A model generated the notes under the pieces. It did not search any database, was not told where the DNA came from, and was given only the letters and a program-made list of their open reading frames with translations. Source: Arion vulgaris (lineage: Eukaryota; Mollusca; Gastropoda; Stylommatophora; Arionidae). Taken from it: DNA of 64,000 bases. This document shows positions 44,661 to 56,698 of this stretch, piece after piece. Both the position numbers and the translations under genes were made by a program. Position 1 is the stretch's first letter. Each line of letters opens with the position of its first letter. Location: positions 52,060,363 through 52,124,362 of the forward strand of contig CM036756.1 in the NCBI GenBank assembly GCA_020796225.1, read 5' to 3'.

Positions 44661-46837
44661 TAGTCTGTCCATTAATTCGTGAGCACGTTTGAAATTGATT
44701 TACTCGAAAACTACCTGTTGGATCTCAGTGATTTTTTGCAAGCAGCCTTAGAATATCCATGACGTTAGAGAAATATTTTTTCCAAGAAAATTTGATGTAG
44801 TTTGAAATATTTCTTCTTCAGGTTATATTAAAATCAACCTCACCGGATTGTACACAATAGTAACAGATCTACGGTACACAGACGCGTTGTTCTAAAAATA
44901 CATTATGGTAACATAGAAATATCGTGAGTATACAACAATTTCACGAAATCCCGTGCACCTAACCCAGTCGACTTTGAAAGCGGAAAGCATATGACGTTAT
45001 AATTGGGATACCGTTGTATAGTTATAGGCGTATCTCGCTATTTGTATGAAGCTATTGTATCATATTTGTTGGCTTATCAAAACTGACATTGATATCACAT
45101 TCATAATGAGTCTGAAGTGCACATTTATAACAATGCAGAAGGTTACAGTTTTACTATACCAACACTTCCGTAGGAAATCTAAGAGAGGTCATCTATATTG
45201 CGATATTCATAACCCTGAGAAACGAGCGCAACTGCCGCTTGGTCTGAATAGAGAATCCTTTTCCGATGGATTAAACAGGACACAAAGTGCACTAATGTCA
45301 AGCAAGGACGGAAAAGAACAATTGACGACTTTGACATAGATGTCATAAGACGGAGCTCTTGAAAATGTTTGCGACAAATCAACTTGTTACTCTCAGGAAA
45401 CTGAAATTAAAACTGCAATCAGATTGCAGCATAGACATTTCTAAAAGTACTCTATGAAAATTGTAAGAGCCGCCGGCTTCACCTTCAGAAAACTATAGGC
45501 GGCAGGAATATTATTTGTGAAAAGCCACATTTAATTGCTGTCCGAAGTAAATACCTGAGGCAGATCCGTGAGCGGCGGAGGCAAGGCTATGATATTGTAT
45601 ATTTGGACGAATCCTGGGTCAATGCTCACCACACCAATGCTAAAGAATGGCAATCAGTAGACGGTGAACAGAAAAGAAAAATACCAAGCAGCAAAGGCCA
45701 GCGTATTATACTAACACATGCAGGAAGCAGTGAAGAAGGTCTTGTCCACGACGCTGGACTTATTTTCCAATCAAAAAGTACCGACGGTAGGGACTACCAC
45801 ACGTAAATGAATGGACATATTTTCAGGCACTGGATGGAGAAAGATCTACTTCCAATTCTAAACAGACCATGATGCTTGGTAATGGATAATGCATCCTATC
45901 ACAACGCAGTATCAGCGGAAGACAAAGTACCAACTGCATCAAATACAAAAGATCAAATTAGGACTTGGCTTGCTAAGGAAAATGTCAGCTTCGATGATAC
46001 ATATTTGAAACCCGAGTTGTTGCACCTGGTGAGGATGACAAATAAGACAAAGGTATTTCATATTGACAAAATCATTGCGAATACGGCCACACGTCTTTGC
46101 GACTACCTCCATATCATGCTCAATCCGATAGAGCTTGTCTGGGCTAAAGTAAAAGGGCAAGTTGCCGAACAGAACAGGACGTTTAAAATGTGTGATGTTG
46201 AAGTTCTGACACGTGAGTCCTTCTCAATGATAGACATGCAGTTCTGGAAGAAGTGTGTTGAACATGTGCTCCGAGAGGAAGACGAGTACTGGCACCGAGA
46301 TGGATTGCAATTTGTCCAGCCAGTAACAATTATCAACCTCATGGAATCGTCAGATTCGGGATGATACAAATCATATTTTTATTACAGACTGAGAAATAGC
46401 AACGTATACATTTCCATATCCAAATGCGTCTACCATCATACAATTTGTGGTGAAGTTAAGACACCCTGGGGTCTAATGGTGACCGAAGGAGAGGACTAAC
46501 TGTTGCATATTGTATCCAAGTTCACGATTGCACATAAAGGGCAACACACTTAATTACTTGACCTATCAAGTTAATATGGAGATACACCTATGAATAGAAT
46601 TGACATGGACAAATTCTAGGATACTGTAAAATCTAAAATTTGAGCCCCGTATTTGCAATTGTCATAAAAGATCAAAGGAATTCCGATGTGCAAAATCCAT
46701 AGCATCTATGGACTACTGGTTAGCTTTATTTTAGCGTCATGGATATTCTAAGGCTGCATGCAAAAATCACTGAGATCCAACAGGTAGTTTTCGAGAAAAT
46801 CAATTTCAAACGTGCTCACGAATTAATGGACAGACTA
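44661..46837 (+). mobile_element. Tc1/IS630-like DNA transposon with ~105-bp inverted repeats
   Basis: The ends are TAGTCTGTCCATTAATTCGT on the left and its complement at 46818-46837, with similarity continuing inward about 105 bp to 44765 and 46735. TA flanks both ends. The 2.2-kb interior has one transposase reading in the plus direction. Confidence 0.85.
45175..46363 (+). pseudogene. DDE transposase of the 44661-46837 element, broken
   Basis: Readable blocks: helix-turn-helix-like IVRAAGFTFRKL (45455), IVYLDESWVNAHHTNAKEWQ (first Asp), VMDNASYHNAVSAEDKVPT (second Asp, 45879), IRTWLAKENVSFDD, and LNPIELVWAKVKGQVAEQ (third acidic residue, Glu, 46119). The long insertion between second and third residues and the DNAxYH and NPIE motifs place it in the DDE_3 branch of the IS630/Tc1/mariner superfamily. 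Stops or frame changes near 45340, 45500, 45600, 45805 and 45870 inactivate it, but the last 162-codon block is intact. Confidence 0.8.
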
Positions 46838-47089
46838 TAGCACAAATTTTGCCATTTGAAAATGAACAAAAATTAATTCTACAACAATAATGGCTAAAGT
46901 CACGTAAACGTATTTCCTTGTATGTTTTAATAACTTTCAAACTTAAACCAGATTGTATACAAATGCTACATTGTGACAAATACTACACAAAAAAATAGTT
47001 TAAGCAATGCAAATAATTTAGCATAACTGTAAAATATGAAATCTAACTGAACTGTGGACATTTTTGAGATTATTCTATACAAATATAAT

Positions 47090-47365
47090 AATTTCTCTCG
47101 ACCGATATACGTTACATAAGGCCTGCAAGCAATTTCTCTATACCACTCTATCCTGGGCAACTTGCTCAATCTCCTCCATGGAACTGAGACTGATATTTCT
47201 TGCCTGTCTCAGCAAGTTAGTTTCAGAGTCTCCTTAGGTCATCCTCTCTTTCTTGAACCCTTTGCATCCCACTTCAATGCCTGCTTTGATATTCATTGAT
47301 CATTTCTTCTCAAGGTGTGTCCAACATATCTCCATCTTCTCTTTCTTATAACAGTTGTCACCAGT
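47090..47365 (-). pseudogene. LINE 3' end, inverted partner of 41800-42030
   Basis: Minus strand: VIRKRRWRYVGHTLRRND, QALKWDAKGSRKRG, EISVSVPWRRL and IEWYREIACRPYVTY. More complete than the copy at 41800. Confidence 0.7.
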
Positions 47366-47924
47366 GGTTGACCAGACATTTCTATACAAATATACAACAT
47401 TTTATTCATGTCATAGTTGATATAAGGCAATTATATGGCAATCTACTATCTTTCTACCAATGGTATTCTTTGTCAGTCTACATTCTTTCCTTTTCAGTGT
47501 CCCAGGTTTTCTTTGCTCTACATATCTTCTCCTTTTACCTCTGTCCATCAAAGAGTTGTCTTTTGTCAAAATGTCCATCACTATTCTCTATACACGCATT
47601 TCCAAGCCATCTCCATTATTTTCCTCTGATCATGGCTGCCAGTGATGAACAATTAGTTTTCTTCCACAGTTCTTCATTTGTTTTATCTTTTTCTTTACAA
47701 AATATATGCACTATTCTCCTATGACACTCATTTTGAAAGGTGTCTAATTTATGTGTAATACCTCAGGTAATCATCCCACATGTTACTAAGTTTATTGTTT
47801 TCTACTGTTGCTATTTATTTATTGCCAATTTGATCAAAAATTTAAATTTTTTTGAAATGGCAAGTCAAAAAGTGTCTTCATTGCACACGGTTTCTTTACA
47901 TGTCTTAGTCCCTTTTGGTGTAAA
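47366..47924. other. no gene recognised
   Basis: Pyrimidine-rich on the plus strand, giving long open frames, which carry no family motif. Confidence 0.45.
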
Positions 47925-48095
47925 AATGGTCTACCACCGCACAAAGCACAAACTCCACAGCACATGCAACAATCCTAGAGATTTCTGAAACAAAATGCAC
48001 ATGCTAGCAGAATGATGCGGCCCAGATTCAACCCCATGACCTACAGAATGCAAGACAAATGGTTTGACTACTTTACCACAGACCACGCACAGATT
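47925..48095 (-). mobile_element. tRNA-derived SINE, family C, partial
   Basis: Minus strand head with GGTCTGTGGTAAAGTAGTCA, B-box-like GGGGTTGAATCTGG and the following GCATCATTCTGCTAGCATGT, parallel to 36055-36310. Confidence 0.6.
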
Positions 48096-48099
48096 AAAG

Positions 48100-48868
48100 A
48101 CAAAATGAATACCCTAAATAATAAGTCTCAGCAGCTAGGTTTGAAAATACACAGGGGAAGACCAAGGTCATGAGAATAAATGCTGCAAATGTAAACCAGA
48201 TTATGCTGCAAATGTAAACCAGATTATGCTGGAGGAAACAGCACTGCAGGATGTAGAATCATACACATACCTAGGAAGCAACATAGACACAGAAGGAGGA
48301 ACAAACAAAGATGTTAAGATAAGAATACAAAAAACAAGAGGGAACTTTATTGCATTGAGTAAGATATGGAAGGCAAGGGAGATCAAAACAAACACAAAAC
48401 TGAGAATTTTCCAGTCAAATGTGAAGTCAGTGCTGTTCTATGGCTCGGAAACATGGAAGACCACAAAGGAAACTATCAGAAAATTGCAGACCTTCGTAAA
48501 TGGATGTTTACGTAGGATAGAGGGGTTGAGATGGTATGATAAGATTACAAACGAGGAACTCAGGGAGAGAACAAAGCAGATACCGGTGGAGAGAGAGCTC
48601 AGGAAGAGACGCTGACGATGGATAGGACATACATTGAGAAGACCGACCGGAAGCATCGCAAGACAGGCATTGTTTTGGAACCAGCAGGGAAAAGGAGTAG
48701 GGAAGGCCTAGGCAGACCTGGAGAAGAGAGCTGGAGGCGGATATAAAGAGGATAGGCAAAACATGGAAAGAATTGGAAGGGATGGCAAGAGAGAGGAAGA
48801 GATGGAAGAAGTTTGTTGAAGACCTGTGCTCCGATGGGAGTTGAAAGGTGATGATGATGATGACTTTA
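48100..48868 (+). pseudogene. LINE RT C-terminal fragment with ATG-repeat tail
   Basis: Plus strand (48226-48615): VESYTYLGSNIDTEGG, VLFYGSETWKTTKETIRKL, FVNGCLRRIEGLRWYDKITN; after a stop and frameshift [35 protein letters not shown]-like and WKKFVEDLCSDGS, then stop and GATGATGATGATGA tail. A 23-bp word is duplicated at 48183-48228 (CTGCAAATGTAAACCAGATT). Everything before the thumb is missing. Confidence 0.85.
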
Positions 48869-49609
48869 CCACAGGCAATGATTGTCTAACTTCTGTATAT
48901 AAACTGTTCTTTTACAAGTGTTTGGTGATGATTGACACTTTATCTACAATACCCAAGTTTGTCATATCAGATGACTGTACAACATATGAATGTGAAAATA
49001 CAAAGGAATGCAAATTCTGATACTGGAAAGTCTGCACTTATGCATTTGTTTCAATCAGATGTAATACAATTTATTTAAATCAATACATCAATATTCTAAT
49101 GAACATGCATACCTTTTCACAAAAATGTGTTGGACTTCTCAAGTATATATCTACTTCTATATGGTCCTTTTGTATCACTTTGGACTTAGAACATTTCATT
49201 CTAAGCTTGATACAGAATATTAGCATCTCCTTTCTCATTGTCATATTTTTTCCCTATTTCTTTTCAATACTACTTTGTTACTGTTAACATCAAACTGTTA
49301 TCAGCGCAGCTTCTCATTTGTTTCTTCACCCCATTTTTCCTTATTTCTACTTGTATCATTTCTTTGATGGCTGCAATTTGATTGAAATGTAAATTTATGC
49401 CGTTTTTGCACTTTGTCAAACTACCATAATTCATGTTTTGGAATTTCCCCATTAGTGGCTTCAGAGAAGATGAATTACTAGAATGAATAATACCAATATG
49501 TTGTACATGTTTTCTTATCATGTGCTGATCTGAAACAGATATAATAGAATACAGACTATACACAAACTTCAAAATACAGGTTATACATGTCATATCTCTA
49601 TATTCTTCT
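48869..49609. other. no gene recognised
   Basis: AT-rich; the minus-strand frame at 49270-49671 has no known motif and overlaps a SINE. Confidence 0.45.
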
Positions 49610-49875
49610 TCCAACGCTCCATATTGAACACTTGTTGACCACTCTTTGTGATTTGTATGTGATCTGAACATAAGAGCGATTGTACGTTGTGCTAGTTATG
49701 CATCTACAAGTAGGCCAGCACATCCGATTTCTGCTATGCTTTTATTTACTAGGGTAGCTTGCTTAGGCTCCTACATCAGTCGCCTCTTACAACATGCATT
49801 GTAGGTCTATTTGCAGTGTTACTATTCTTTACTCCCCCTATGGGCCTCGACAACACAAGGGCGATATTTCTTTCA
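49610..49875 (-). mobile_element. SINE, family E
   Basis: Minus strand: CGCCCTTGTGTTGTCGAGGC head, GTAAAGAATAGTAACACTGC, GTTGTAAGAGGCGACTGATG, then GTGCTGGCCTACTTGTAGAT. Full-length partner of 43575-43810; shares AAAGAATAG and GTAAGAGGCGACT with family B. Confidence 0.7.
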
Positions 49876-50194
49876 ATCAGATTGAACTCTGTGTGTGAAT
49901 GTTGCAGATTTCTGTCACATTTCTCAAGTAAACACACACCTAAATTTGATATATAAATTACACACTGTCTTGTGTTCTAATGTAGAGTAAGAACATTGTT
50001 AATGCTGAGCATGGAAATATAATTAACGCAGAAAGTATGAATTCATTTAGTGGTCATCACACAACTTTCACAATAATTTGTTAATACTGTCAATTGTTTG
50101 ATTACAATGTCTTGTATGCTGTTCATATTTCATTACGGTAGCAGGAGTTTGTAATTTTCTTGTGACAATCCCCAAAAGTCATAGTAGATGAACT
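49876..50194. other. no gene recognised
   Basis: AT-rich without features. Confidence 0.5.
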
Positions 50195-50375
50195 TCAAGA
50201 CAAGAACAAGCATAAGCATTATCAAGTAGATAAACTCTGAGAAAAGAATGTGCATAAGTGTATCAAGTAGATAAACTCTGAGAAAAGAATGTGCATAAGT
50301 GTATCAAGTAGGTGAACTCTGAGAAAAGAATTTTGCATAAAAGTATGGAGTAGATGAACTCTGTGCATAAGTGTA
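50195..50375. repeat. ~44-bp tandem repeat
   Basis: About four copies of AGTAGATAAACTCTGAGAAA followed by AGAATGTGCATAAGTGTATC, the first and last diverged. Confidence 0.8.
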
Positions 50376-50814
50376 GCAAAAAGAATGAGAGTAGTCAATC
50401 AACTTGTCCTCATAATTAAAGTAAGTTTTCAAATAATTCTGACACCACTCAATGAATATATTTGCAAATAAATTACAGAAAGTCCTTTCTTCTAGTATAC
50501 ATGAAAGCAGACAATGTATTATTGTCTTCTTTGTTTCTGTCATAACTTGATTCTTTAATTGTTAATAATAACTGCACACAATATAGAAACATTTCTCTGG
50601 AGTGTCATCGTTGGAGCATTATAAACACAACAAAGTAGTATGTGGGATGATTTGGAAATAAATTGGGTAACTTTACCCTCCAGCAGCCACAACAAAAATA
50701 TAAATGAGGTTAAGAAGCAGCATTATAATCTGACAGCAGGAAATACAGATGATGGAGTGGTGAACACATATGACATTTTATTTTTATCATCTCATCCATA
50801 TATACGAGGGTGCA
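50376..50814. other. no gene recognised
   Basis: AT-rich without features. Confidence 0.5.
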
Positions 50815-52140
50815 TTGAAAAGCAATGCCTCCAAGTCCATAACTTTGTTAATAGTGTTCGGAGGCAATTGACACCGATATCAGAATAAAGTATATGTAAG
50901 TGTGTTTTCAGGACAGTAAGTGTCAAGTGTCTGGAATGTTGCACATGCGCACAACATTATCCAAGATGGCGTCATACATGGAAATTCGTTTGAAGCAAAG
51001 AGCTGTGATTGAATTCTTGACGGCCGAAGGTTGTGTTTCCATTGACATGCATCGGAATGAGAGTGGTATATGATGACGCCTGTGTGGATGTGAGTACTGT
51101 TAGGAGGTGGGCAAGGACTGTTAAAGGCGACAATCCAGCGACGATGACCTTGCATGATCAGGCTCGAGCGGACGACCAATTACAGCAGTGGATGAACAAC
51201 ACCAAGCTCGCGTGGATGAACTGATTCATGTCAATCGCCGCATCAAGCAAAAAAGATGTCGCTACAATGCTTGAAATTTCGACTGAACGAGTACATCACA
51301 TTATTCATGTATTGCTAGGGTATAGGAAAGTTTGTGCAAGATGGGTCCTTCGCATGCTGACACCGGAAATGAAACATCGCCGACATCAGGCGTGTCAGGA
51401 ACACCTGATGCGATATGAACGAGAAGGCGATGACTTTATCTGCCGAATTGTCACTGGCGATGAGTCATGGGTGCATCATTACGACCCTGAAAACAAGCGC
51501 CAGTCTATGGAATACAGGCACAAAACTCACCCACCCCAAAAAAATTCAAAACTGTCGCATCAAAGCGGAAAAGTTTGATGACCATTTTGGGACTGCCAGG
51601 GCGTAATCCACACATAATTTTTGGAACGCGGCAATACTGTCAATTCTGATCGGTATGTGGAAACGATGAAGAAACTACGGGCAAGACTGCTACGTGTTCG
51701 TCCTGGAAAACATGCAGTCCTTCAACATGACAATGCTCGTCCACACACCAGTAGACAAACAGCGGCAGCATTAGAGCATCTCAATTTTGACGACATTTTA
51801 GCGCACCCACCATATAGTCCCGATTTGGCACCTTGTGACTTTTTCCTGTTCCTAAAGCTCAAGGAACATCTCAAGGGAAACAGATATGCTTCTGGCGAGG
51901 ATGTGGCAGCAGATGTGCGTACTGGCTTCGTGAAAAATCATCAGATTTTTCTTCGACGGGATGCAACAACTAGTTCGACGTTGGCGTGTGTGTGTGAAAC
52001 GTGGAGGTGACTATATAGAAAATAATGACTTTATTGTGTAGTGGACATCTCAAGCTTTCTGAAAATGTATGTTTCATTTGTAAATTATGTATATTAACAA
52101 AGTTATGAACTTGGAGGCATTACTTTTCAATGCGCCCTCG
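50815..52140 (+). mobile_element. mariner-like element with ~50-bp terminal inverted repeats
   Basis: Starts CGAGGGTGCATTGAAAAGCA and ends with the complement; about 49 bases match with three differences. TA lies immediately outside each end (50813-50814, 52141-52142). The length, 1326 bp, is normal for a complete mariner. The transposase is defective. Confidence 0.9.
50966..52009 (+). pseudogene. mariner-type transposase, frameshifted
   Basis: Readable parts: MASYMEIRLKQRAVIEFLTA (N-terminal DNA-binding helix, 50966), DVSTVRRWARTVKG, MLEISTERVHHIIHVLLGYR (second helix-turn-helix), WVLRMLTPEMK, RIVTGDESWVHHYDPENKRQ (first catalytic Asp), AVLQHDNARPHTSR (second Asp, 51715) and HPPYSPDLAPCDFF (third Asp). 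These are all hallmarks of mariner transposases. Frame changes near 51050, 51215, 51560 and 51610 break it; all three catalytic Asp are still encoded. The spacing from second to third Asp is 35 residues by my count, one more than the mariner norm. Confidence 0.85.
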
Positions 52141-52254
52141 TATATTCAATTGAAAAAATCATTTTATATGATAAGATTTTTGTCTAGAGAAGACAAAATT
52201 GTAGCATAATTCATGAGTGTTTAAACTTTTTTTATTGTATTCATTTTTGGTTAT

Positions 52255-52740
52255 TGAACCCTCTCATAGTATTCCAGACAGATCCATAGGTGCTCAGTCT
52301 CTCAAAGCAATAGAAGGTGCACCAGAAACAATAGTATCACACATCTAACGTTTACACATGATGATTATACTGTCAGAAAAAACTTATGCTGTTGATTGAC
52401 ATACAGTCTTGCATGGTTGTCACTACATTCAAAACTACGCTGAATAAGAGGTGGGTTCCAGGCGGCAGTTGATTACATCATAAAACACATCTGACGGTAT
52501 AATCATCCAAATAGTGATTGCAAAAAGAAGGAGAAGTCTCTCCAAACAGATGTCAAAGGACAGGAATACTGATTGTTTCTGGTGCTCCCTGATTAAGCAC
52601 ACTCCACATTTTGTTCAATAAGTATCCAATCCTACTTATCAGATTGCCAAATTTCTTCAATAATAGTATTGGCATGCCATCACCAACTGGCTTGCTCTCA
52701 TATAACAGGTGACTACTAAACAACTACAGAATGTCTCTCA
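52255..52740 (-). pseudogene. LINE 3' end related to 28495-28850
   Basis: Minus strand carries ERASQLVMACQ-like text (last RNase H motif, 52660-52700), APETISIPVL and a final RLSTYGSVWNTMRGF; the final GAGACTGAGCACCTATGGAT matches the end of 28495-28850. Parts of it (52310 and 52560) are duplicated in inverted order, so the copy is rearranged. Confidence 0.5.
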
Positions 52741-52959
52741 CATACATTGCCAGCAAATTGAAATATAACTTTCTCAAAATAGATCGTGATGTTTCACATA
52801 AATGCTGTACATGTACAATATGCTTATGAATTATAGAATTATGCTACCAAGAGAACAGAGTCTGAACTTTCTGATTTTTTAATGCCTTTTGTAAGTTCAG
52901 AAAGCTGATACTAACATGATGGAATAGTGTTATATTTAAGACATCTATTCCTTAATTGA

Positions 52960-53300
52960 CTACTTGAGCAATTTCCACACATCCGATTGGAACACACCAG
53001 TTGACATATCAGTTATGTCATACTTTCATTGATCAACTACTTAACTAATACCCACACATTCTATCTCATGTTTGAAACACACCAGTTGACATATCAGTTA
53101 TGTCATACTTTCATTGATCAACTACTTAACTAATACCCACACATTCTATCTCATGTTTGAAACACACCAGTTGACATATCAGTTATGTCATACTTTCATT
53201 GATCAACTAGTTAACTAATGCCCACACATTCTATCTCATGTTTGAAACACACCAGTTGACATATCAGTTATGTCATACTTTCATTTACCAACTATTAGAG
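52960..53300. repeat. 85-bp tandem repeat
   Basis: Four starts of GAACACACCAGTTGACATAT at 85-bp spacing (52989, 53074, 53159, 53244). It ends just outside the kinase gene's 3' end. Confidence 0.9.
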
Positions 53301-53332
53301 TAACTCACATAGTTCCTCTACACAATACTTGG

Positions 53333-53338
53333 TTTATT
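53333..53338 (-). terminator. candidate polyadenylation signal of the kinase gene
   Basis: AATAAA on the minus strand, 110 bp beyond the stop codon. Position and sequence are suitable; use is inferred. Confidence 0.45.
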
Positions 53339-53447
53339 GTCACTCTTGGTATTAAATATGTAATATCTGAAGTTGCTAACTACGAGGAAGGGGAAACAAG
53401 GCCAGCGGAAAACATAAAATATTGAGTAAAATATTGAAAAAATTACT

Positions 53448-54375
53448 CTAAACAGCATTTCTATATTCTTCTGTGCCATTACATGCTTGTTCAGGCTGAT
53501 CTTTACTCTGTTCAGCTTCTTGTGTGGTATGTTCTGTGTTACAAGATACAGGCACTGAATGATAATTATCAGACATTGCTCCCTCACTTTTATCCTCTTC
53601 TTGTTCGATGCATTTTGCTTTCTTATGTGGAATCTCCATAGACATTCTATTCTTACTGTGTGTTTGTCTGTTGCTGTCTCTTGGTATAGGCACTTCACTG
53701 ACATTTGAGATTTCTGGTTTAGCAACATTGGGTTGAATATCAGAAGTACCAGGGATTTTGTCGCTATTATCAATATCTTGGCTCATATTTACCACAACAG
53801 CACCTACATCATTATGATCTTCAGATAAACTGTCATCCAAGTCTTGCTGAGGCATTTCTGTTGTTACAGACTGAACAATTTCTGAAGTGAATGTGGAAAT
53901 GGCATCACCATTAGATGATGATGATACTGCCATCAAGGTGCTTGTAGAAGCATCAGTGGTTGATCCACATTCACCTGATATATCTGATCCCTGTCTATCA
54001 TCTATGCTCTCTACACATGTTTCAAAAGATGCTGTGCTACTACGATCAAGGCTGTGGCTGTCAATGTCTATGTCAGACAAAGTTTTACTGATGGAGTCTT
54101 TATCTTCACTCAAACTTGCCATTACACTATCTTTACTGGCAGAAGACATGCCAGGCAAAAAATAGCTCTGAGAAATAGAAGATTTATCTAGACTCAAAGA
54201 GTCTGTCATAGAAATACTTGATCGTCGATCAGGTGACATATGCCAGTTACTGGGTATGACCATATCTTGTGCAAGTCCTTCTGAATGGTCAGAAATAGGC
54301 ATATTAAGTGACATGGTATTCTGTAAATCTTTTAGCCATGGATGATCAAAACATTGTCTTGCTGTCATGCGGTCA
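53448..54375 (-). CDS. last exon of DRAK/STK17-like Ser/Thr kinase
   Basis: The acceptor TTTTTTATATTTTCAG precedes T-GAC-CGC; this base completes the Arg codon left by exon 56823-57002, giving LLVKRPRDRMTARQCFDHPW. RxTAxxCxxHPWL is the end of kinase subdomain XI. About 295 residues of tail follow: rich in Ser, Thr and acidic residues, with a Ser-dense part (SMTDSLSLDKSSISQSYF), a basic cluster PHKKAK near residue 250 and the end EEYRNAV, stop TAG at 53448. STK17A/B and fly Drak have divergent tails; this one is longer than the vertebrate tails. No stop or frameshift interrupts it. DAPK-family kinases act in cytoskeletal and cell-death signalling; that role is inferred from family. Confidence 0.85.
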
Positions 54376-54519
54376 CTGAAAATATAAAAAAGTCAGTTAG
54401 TCCTTTAAAACAATGTATCCCCCAAGTTCAATTATTTAATTTGTTGCTGAAAAAACCAGTAAGATTTTTAGAGTTTTTCCAGGAACTACTGCGTCATAAT
54501 AGCATACACTGACAAAAGG

Positions 54520-55080
54520 TCGCTGAAGCCAACAACCACAAGTAGTTTGACAATGGAGGTTCGGCGGTTACGGAGGCGGTGAAATGGTTGGCATCTCACA
54601 ACTACTCTCGTGTTTTCATACTCAGTAACTCCATGAGCATGATTCGTAAAGTCGAATCAGGAATGGTGAGACGAACTGGGTGGAGGTACTGGTACAGACA
54701 ATGATCAGAGAAATCACCTTCATTTTTGTCCCTGGGCATGCAGGAGTTAGGGGTAATGAATGAGCTGATAGATTGGCTGGCTTGGCTACAATATCAGAAG
54801 GAGCTGCCATGGATCGAAATGTCATTCCTCACGCATTGAGAGAGTCTTTTCGAACAGAGTTTCAGTGCTGTGAATCCCACTCGCTGATCAGATTGAGAGA
54901 GATGGGTGTCAATATTGGTGCAGTCCGAAAAGAACGACATACTAAATATGCAAAGAGATTGATTAATCAACATTGAACTGACGTGTTAGGCCGCTGCTGG
55001 ATTTGCTGAGACAGAGATCGCTGCACATATGGACATGTCTGGAGTGCTATGATGATAGTCCTCATATAACTGATAACTGT
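54520..55080 (+). pseudogene. LINE RNase H fragment in the kinase intron
   Basis: Plus strand, frames mixed: LSNSMSMIRKVESGMVR (second Asp region), ITFIFVPGHAGVRGNE then stop, ADRLAG; LIRLREMGVNIGAVRKER; and IWTCLECYDD. Gene order equals that of 5816-6501. It is antisense to the kinase, and its catalytic residues are partly lost. Confidence 0.7.
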
Positions 55081-55629
55081 ACTACAATGTGGTGGTTGGT
55101 TTCTGAGCAGGTGACTATATTCAGACTTGCCACAATGCTCCTTTCTTTAACAAAATGCTTCCTTGTCTTATTCAAGGTATACACAGTGACAATCACAGAA
55201 CAACAACTGATGGAAGAGGTAGAGAGCTGTCATTTGGTGGCGACATTCTGGTGTATAGACAGGGGAAGACAGGAATGAGATTGATGGTGGGATATGGGGG
55301 AACTTGACAGCATCACAGACTGGTATGATATTTCTGGAGAACTAGTCAATCTTACAAAAGCAGCAGCAACATGGTCGCACTAATCACACTATTAATGCAT
55401 ATCTGTCCGTTATGAGACTGTGGTGTTGATATACATCCGGAACTAAATTGATGCATTTTTGTGTGTGAAAGTTTACTACAGCTCATTTATCAGTGACCAT
55501 GTTGAACATGAATCAGGTAACAGTCTGGCAATGAGATAACAGTCTGGCAATGAGATTCATGGCCGCTGCTTGACATCCTGTACCAGGTGCAGGTAATTCA
55601 ACAATCAAATATCCAGTGTCATCCTCACT
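55081..55629. other. intron sequence, no gene recognised
   Basis: Contains a duplicated 20-bp word (AACAGTCTGGCAATGAGAT at 55519 and 55536). Otherwise featureless. Confidence 0.45.
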
Positions 55630-56698
55630 GTTAGGAAGAATCAAATTGACTGGAGAAAATAAAGAATGAAGCTATGAATATCAACCTCGGTTGCACTAGG
55701 GATTCACCATGCATGGCGATGAGGTTTATCCTTGATTTCCAAACCCTGGAGTACAAGAATAAAGACAGCTAGAGCATGTGTGTATCTCAAAATAAGTGCT
55801 AAAATGGACCATCCACTGCATGAGGTGTTCGGCATCTGAGGTGGATTATCTGTGCTGCAAACACTGTTCAGCTGGTACTCCTGTTAAGAAATACTGACCC
55901 TGGGGAGGAATGGATACTGGTGCCTTCAATATTCTGCATCACCTTTTTGAACATCATTAAATTCAACAAAGGGTCAGAGAAAGGATCCTGTGGCACTGGA
56001 TGCAAATGCCAAGGCCATCATTAATGAAAACTATAATGACGATGATGTTGCTATTTACACGGACGGATCAGTAGTTCGCCACCAAAAGTTTGCATGGGCC
56101 GTCTCTGTCAGCTAATACGGCAGAAAGAGCAAGGAAGCCAGTGGTGCATTTAGTATGACAACAAGTAGCATGACAATGGATGTGCTGGCGGTGATTAAGG
56201 TACTACTCTGGTTTGAGTCACAAATCTAATCTTGCGTGCATTCTGAGTGATTCATTCAGTGTAATCGGGAAGGTGGAGGCTAGCTTGGTGCGCAAATAAT
56301 GGACTGAATCATTCAAGTGTCAACAATTCATAGAATTACATTGACCTTCGTTCCAGGGCACATGGGTGTCAATGGCAATGAGAGAGCAAGACTGGCTGGC
56401 TCTGCCAGCATATGGGGGTATCAGCCGATGAATAAATTCATCTTCAGCATGCTTAAGGACTGGAAGAGATTTGTGGAAAAGTACTCTCTGGAACAGAAAA
56501 CTGTCCAGCTCGCTACATTACATGCATCACTTTTGAGTCAAGCAGCGCTATACGATTTGAAACAAAAGCTCTGGAAACATGCCTCACCAGATCCACCAAC
56601 CTTGAGTAGAAAGTACAAACTTCACTGTCTGGCACAGCAGGGAACGAGGATGCAGACTTGTACACTATTGGATATCAATAACAACAACAACTACATAT
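55630..56698 (+). pseudogene. LINE connection plus RNase H, in the kinase intron
   Basis: Plus strand: EAMNINLGCTRDSPCMAMRF (connection region between RT and RNase H of R1/I-like LINEs), then DDDVAIYTDGSV (first Asp), SSMTMDVLAVIKVLL (Glu replaced by Asp in MDVLA), VIGKVEASL-like, RITLTFVPGHMGVNGNERAR (His motif; final Asp is Arg), and a C-terminal stretch ending in a CAACAACAACTAC tail. Stops at several positions. Confidence 0.75.

Noticed and set aside
47296..47724. 142-codon plus-strand frame with hydrophobic residues
   Set aside because: The pyrimidine-rich strand gives spurious hydrophobic frames; its left part is antisense to a LINE end.
49270..49671. 133-codon minus-strand frame
   Set aside because: No family motif, no splice context, and it overlaps the start of a SINE.
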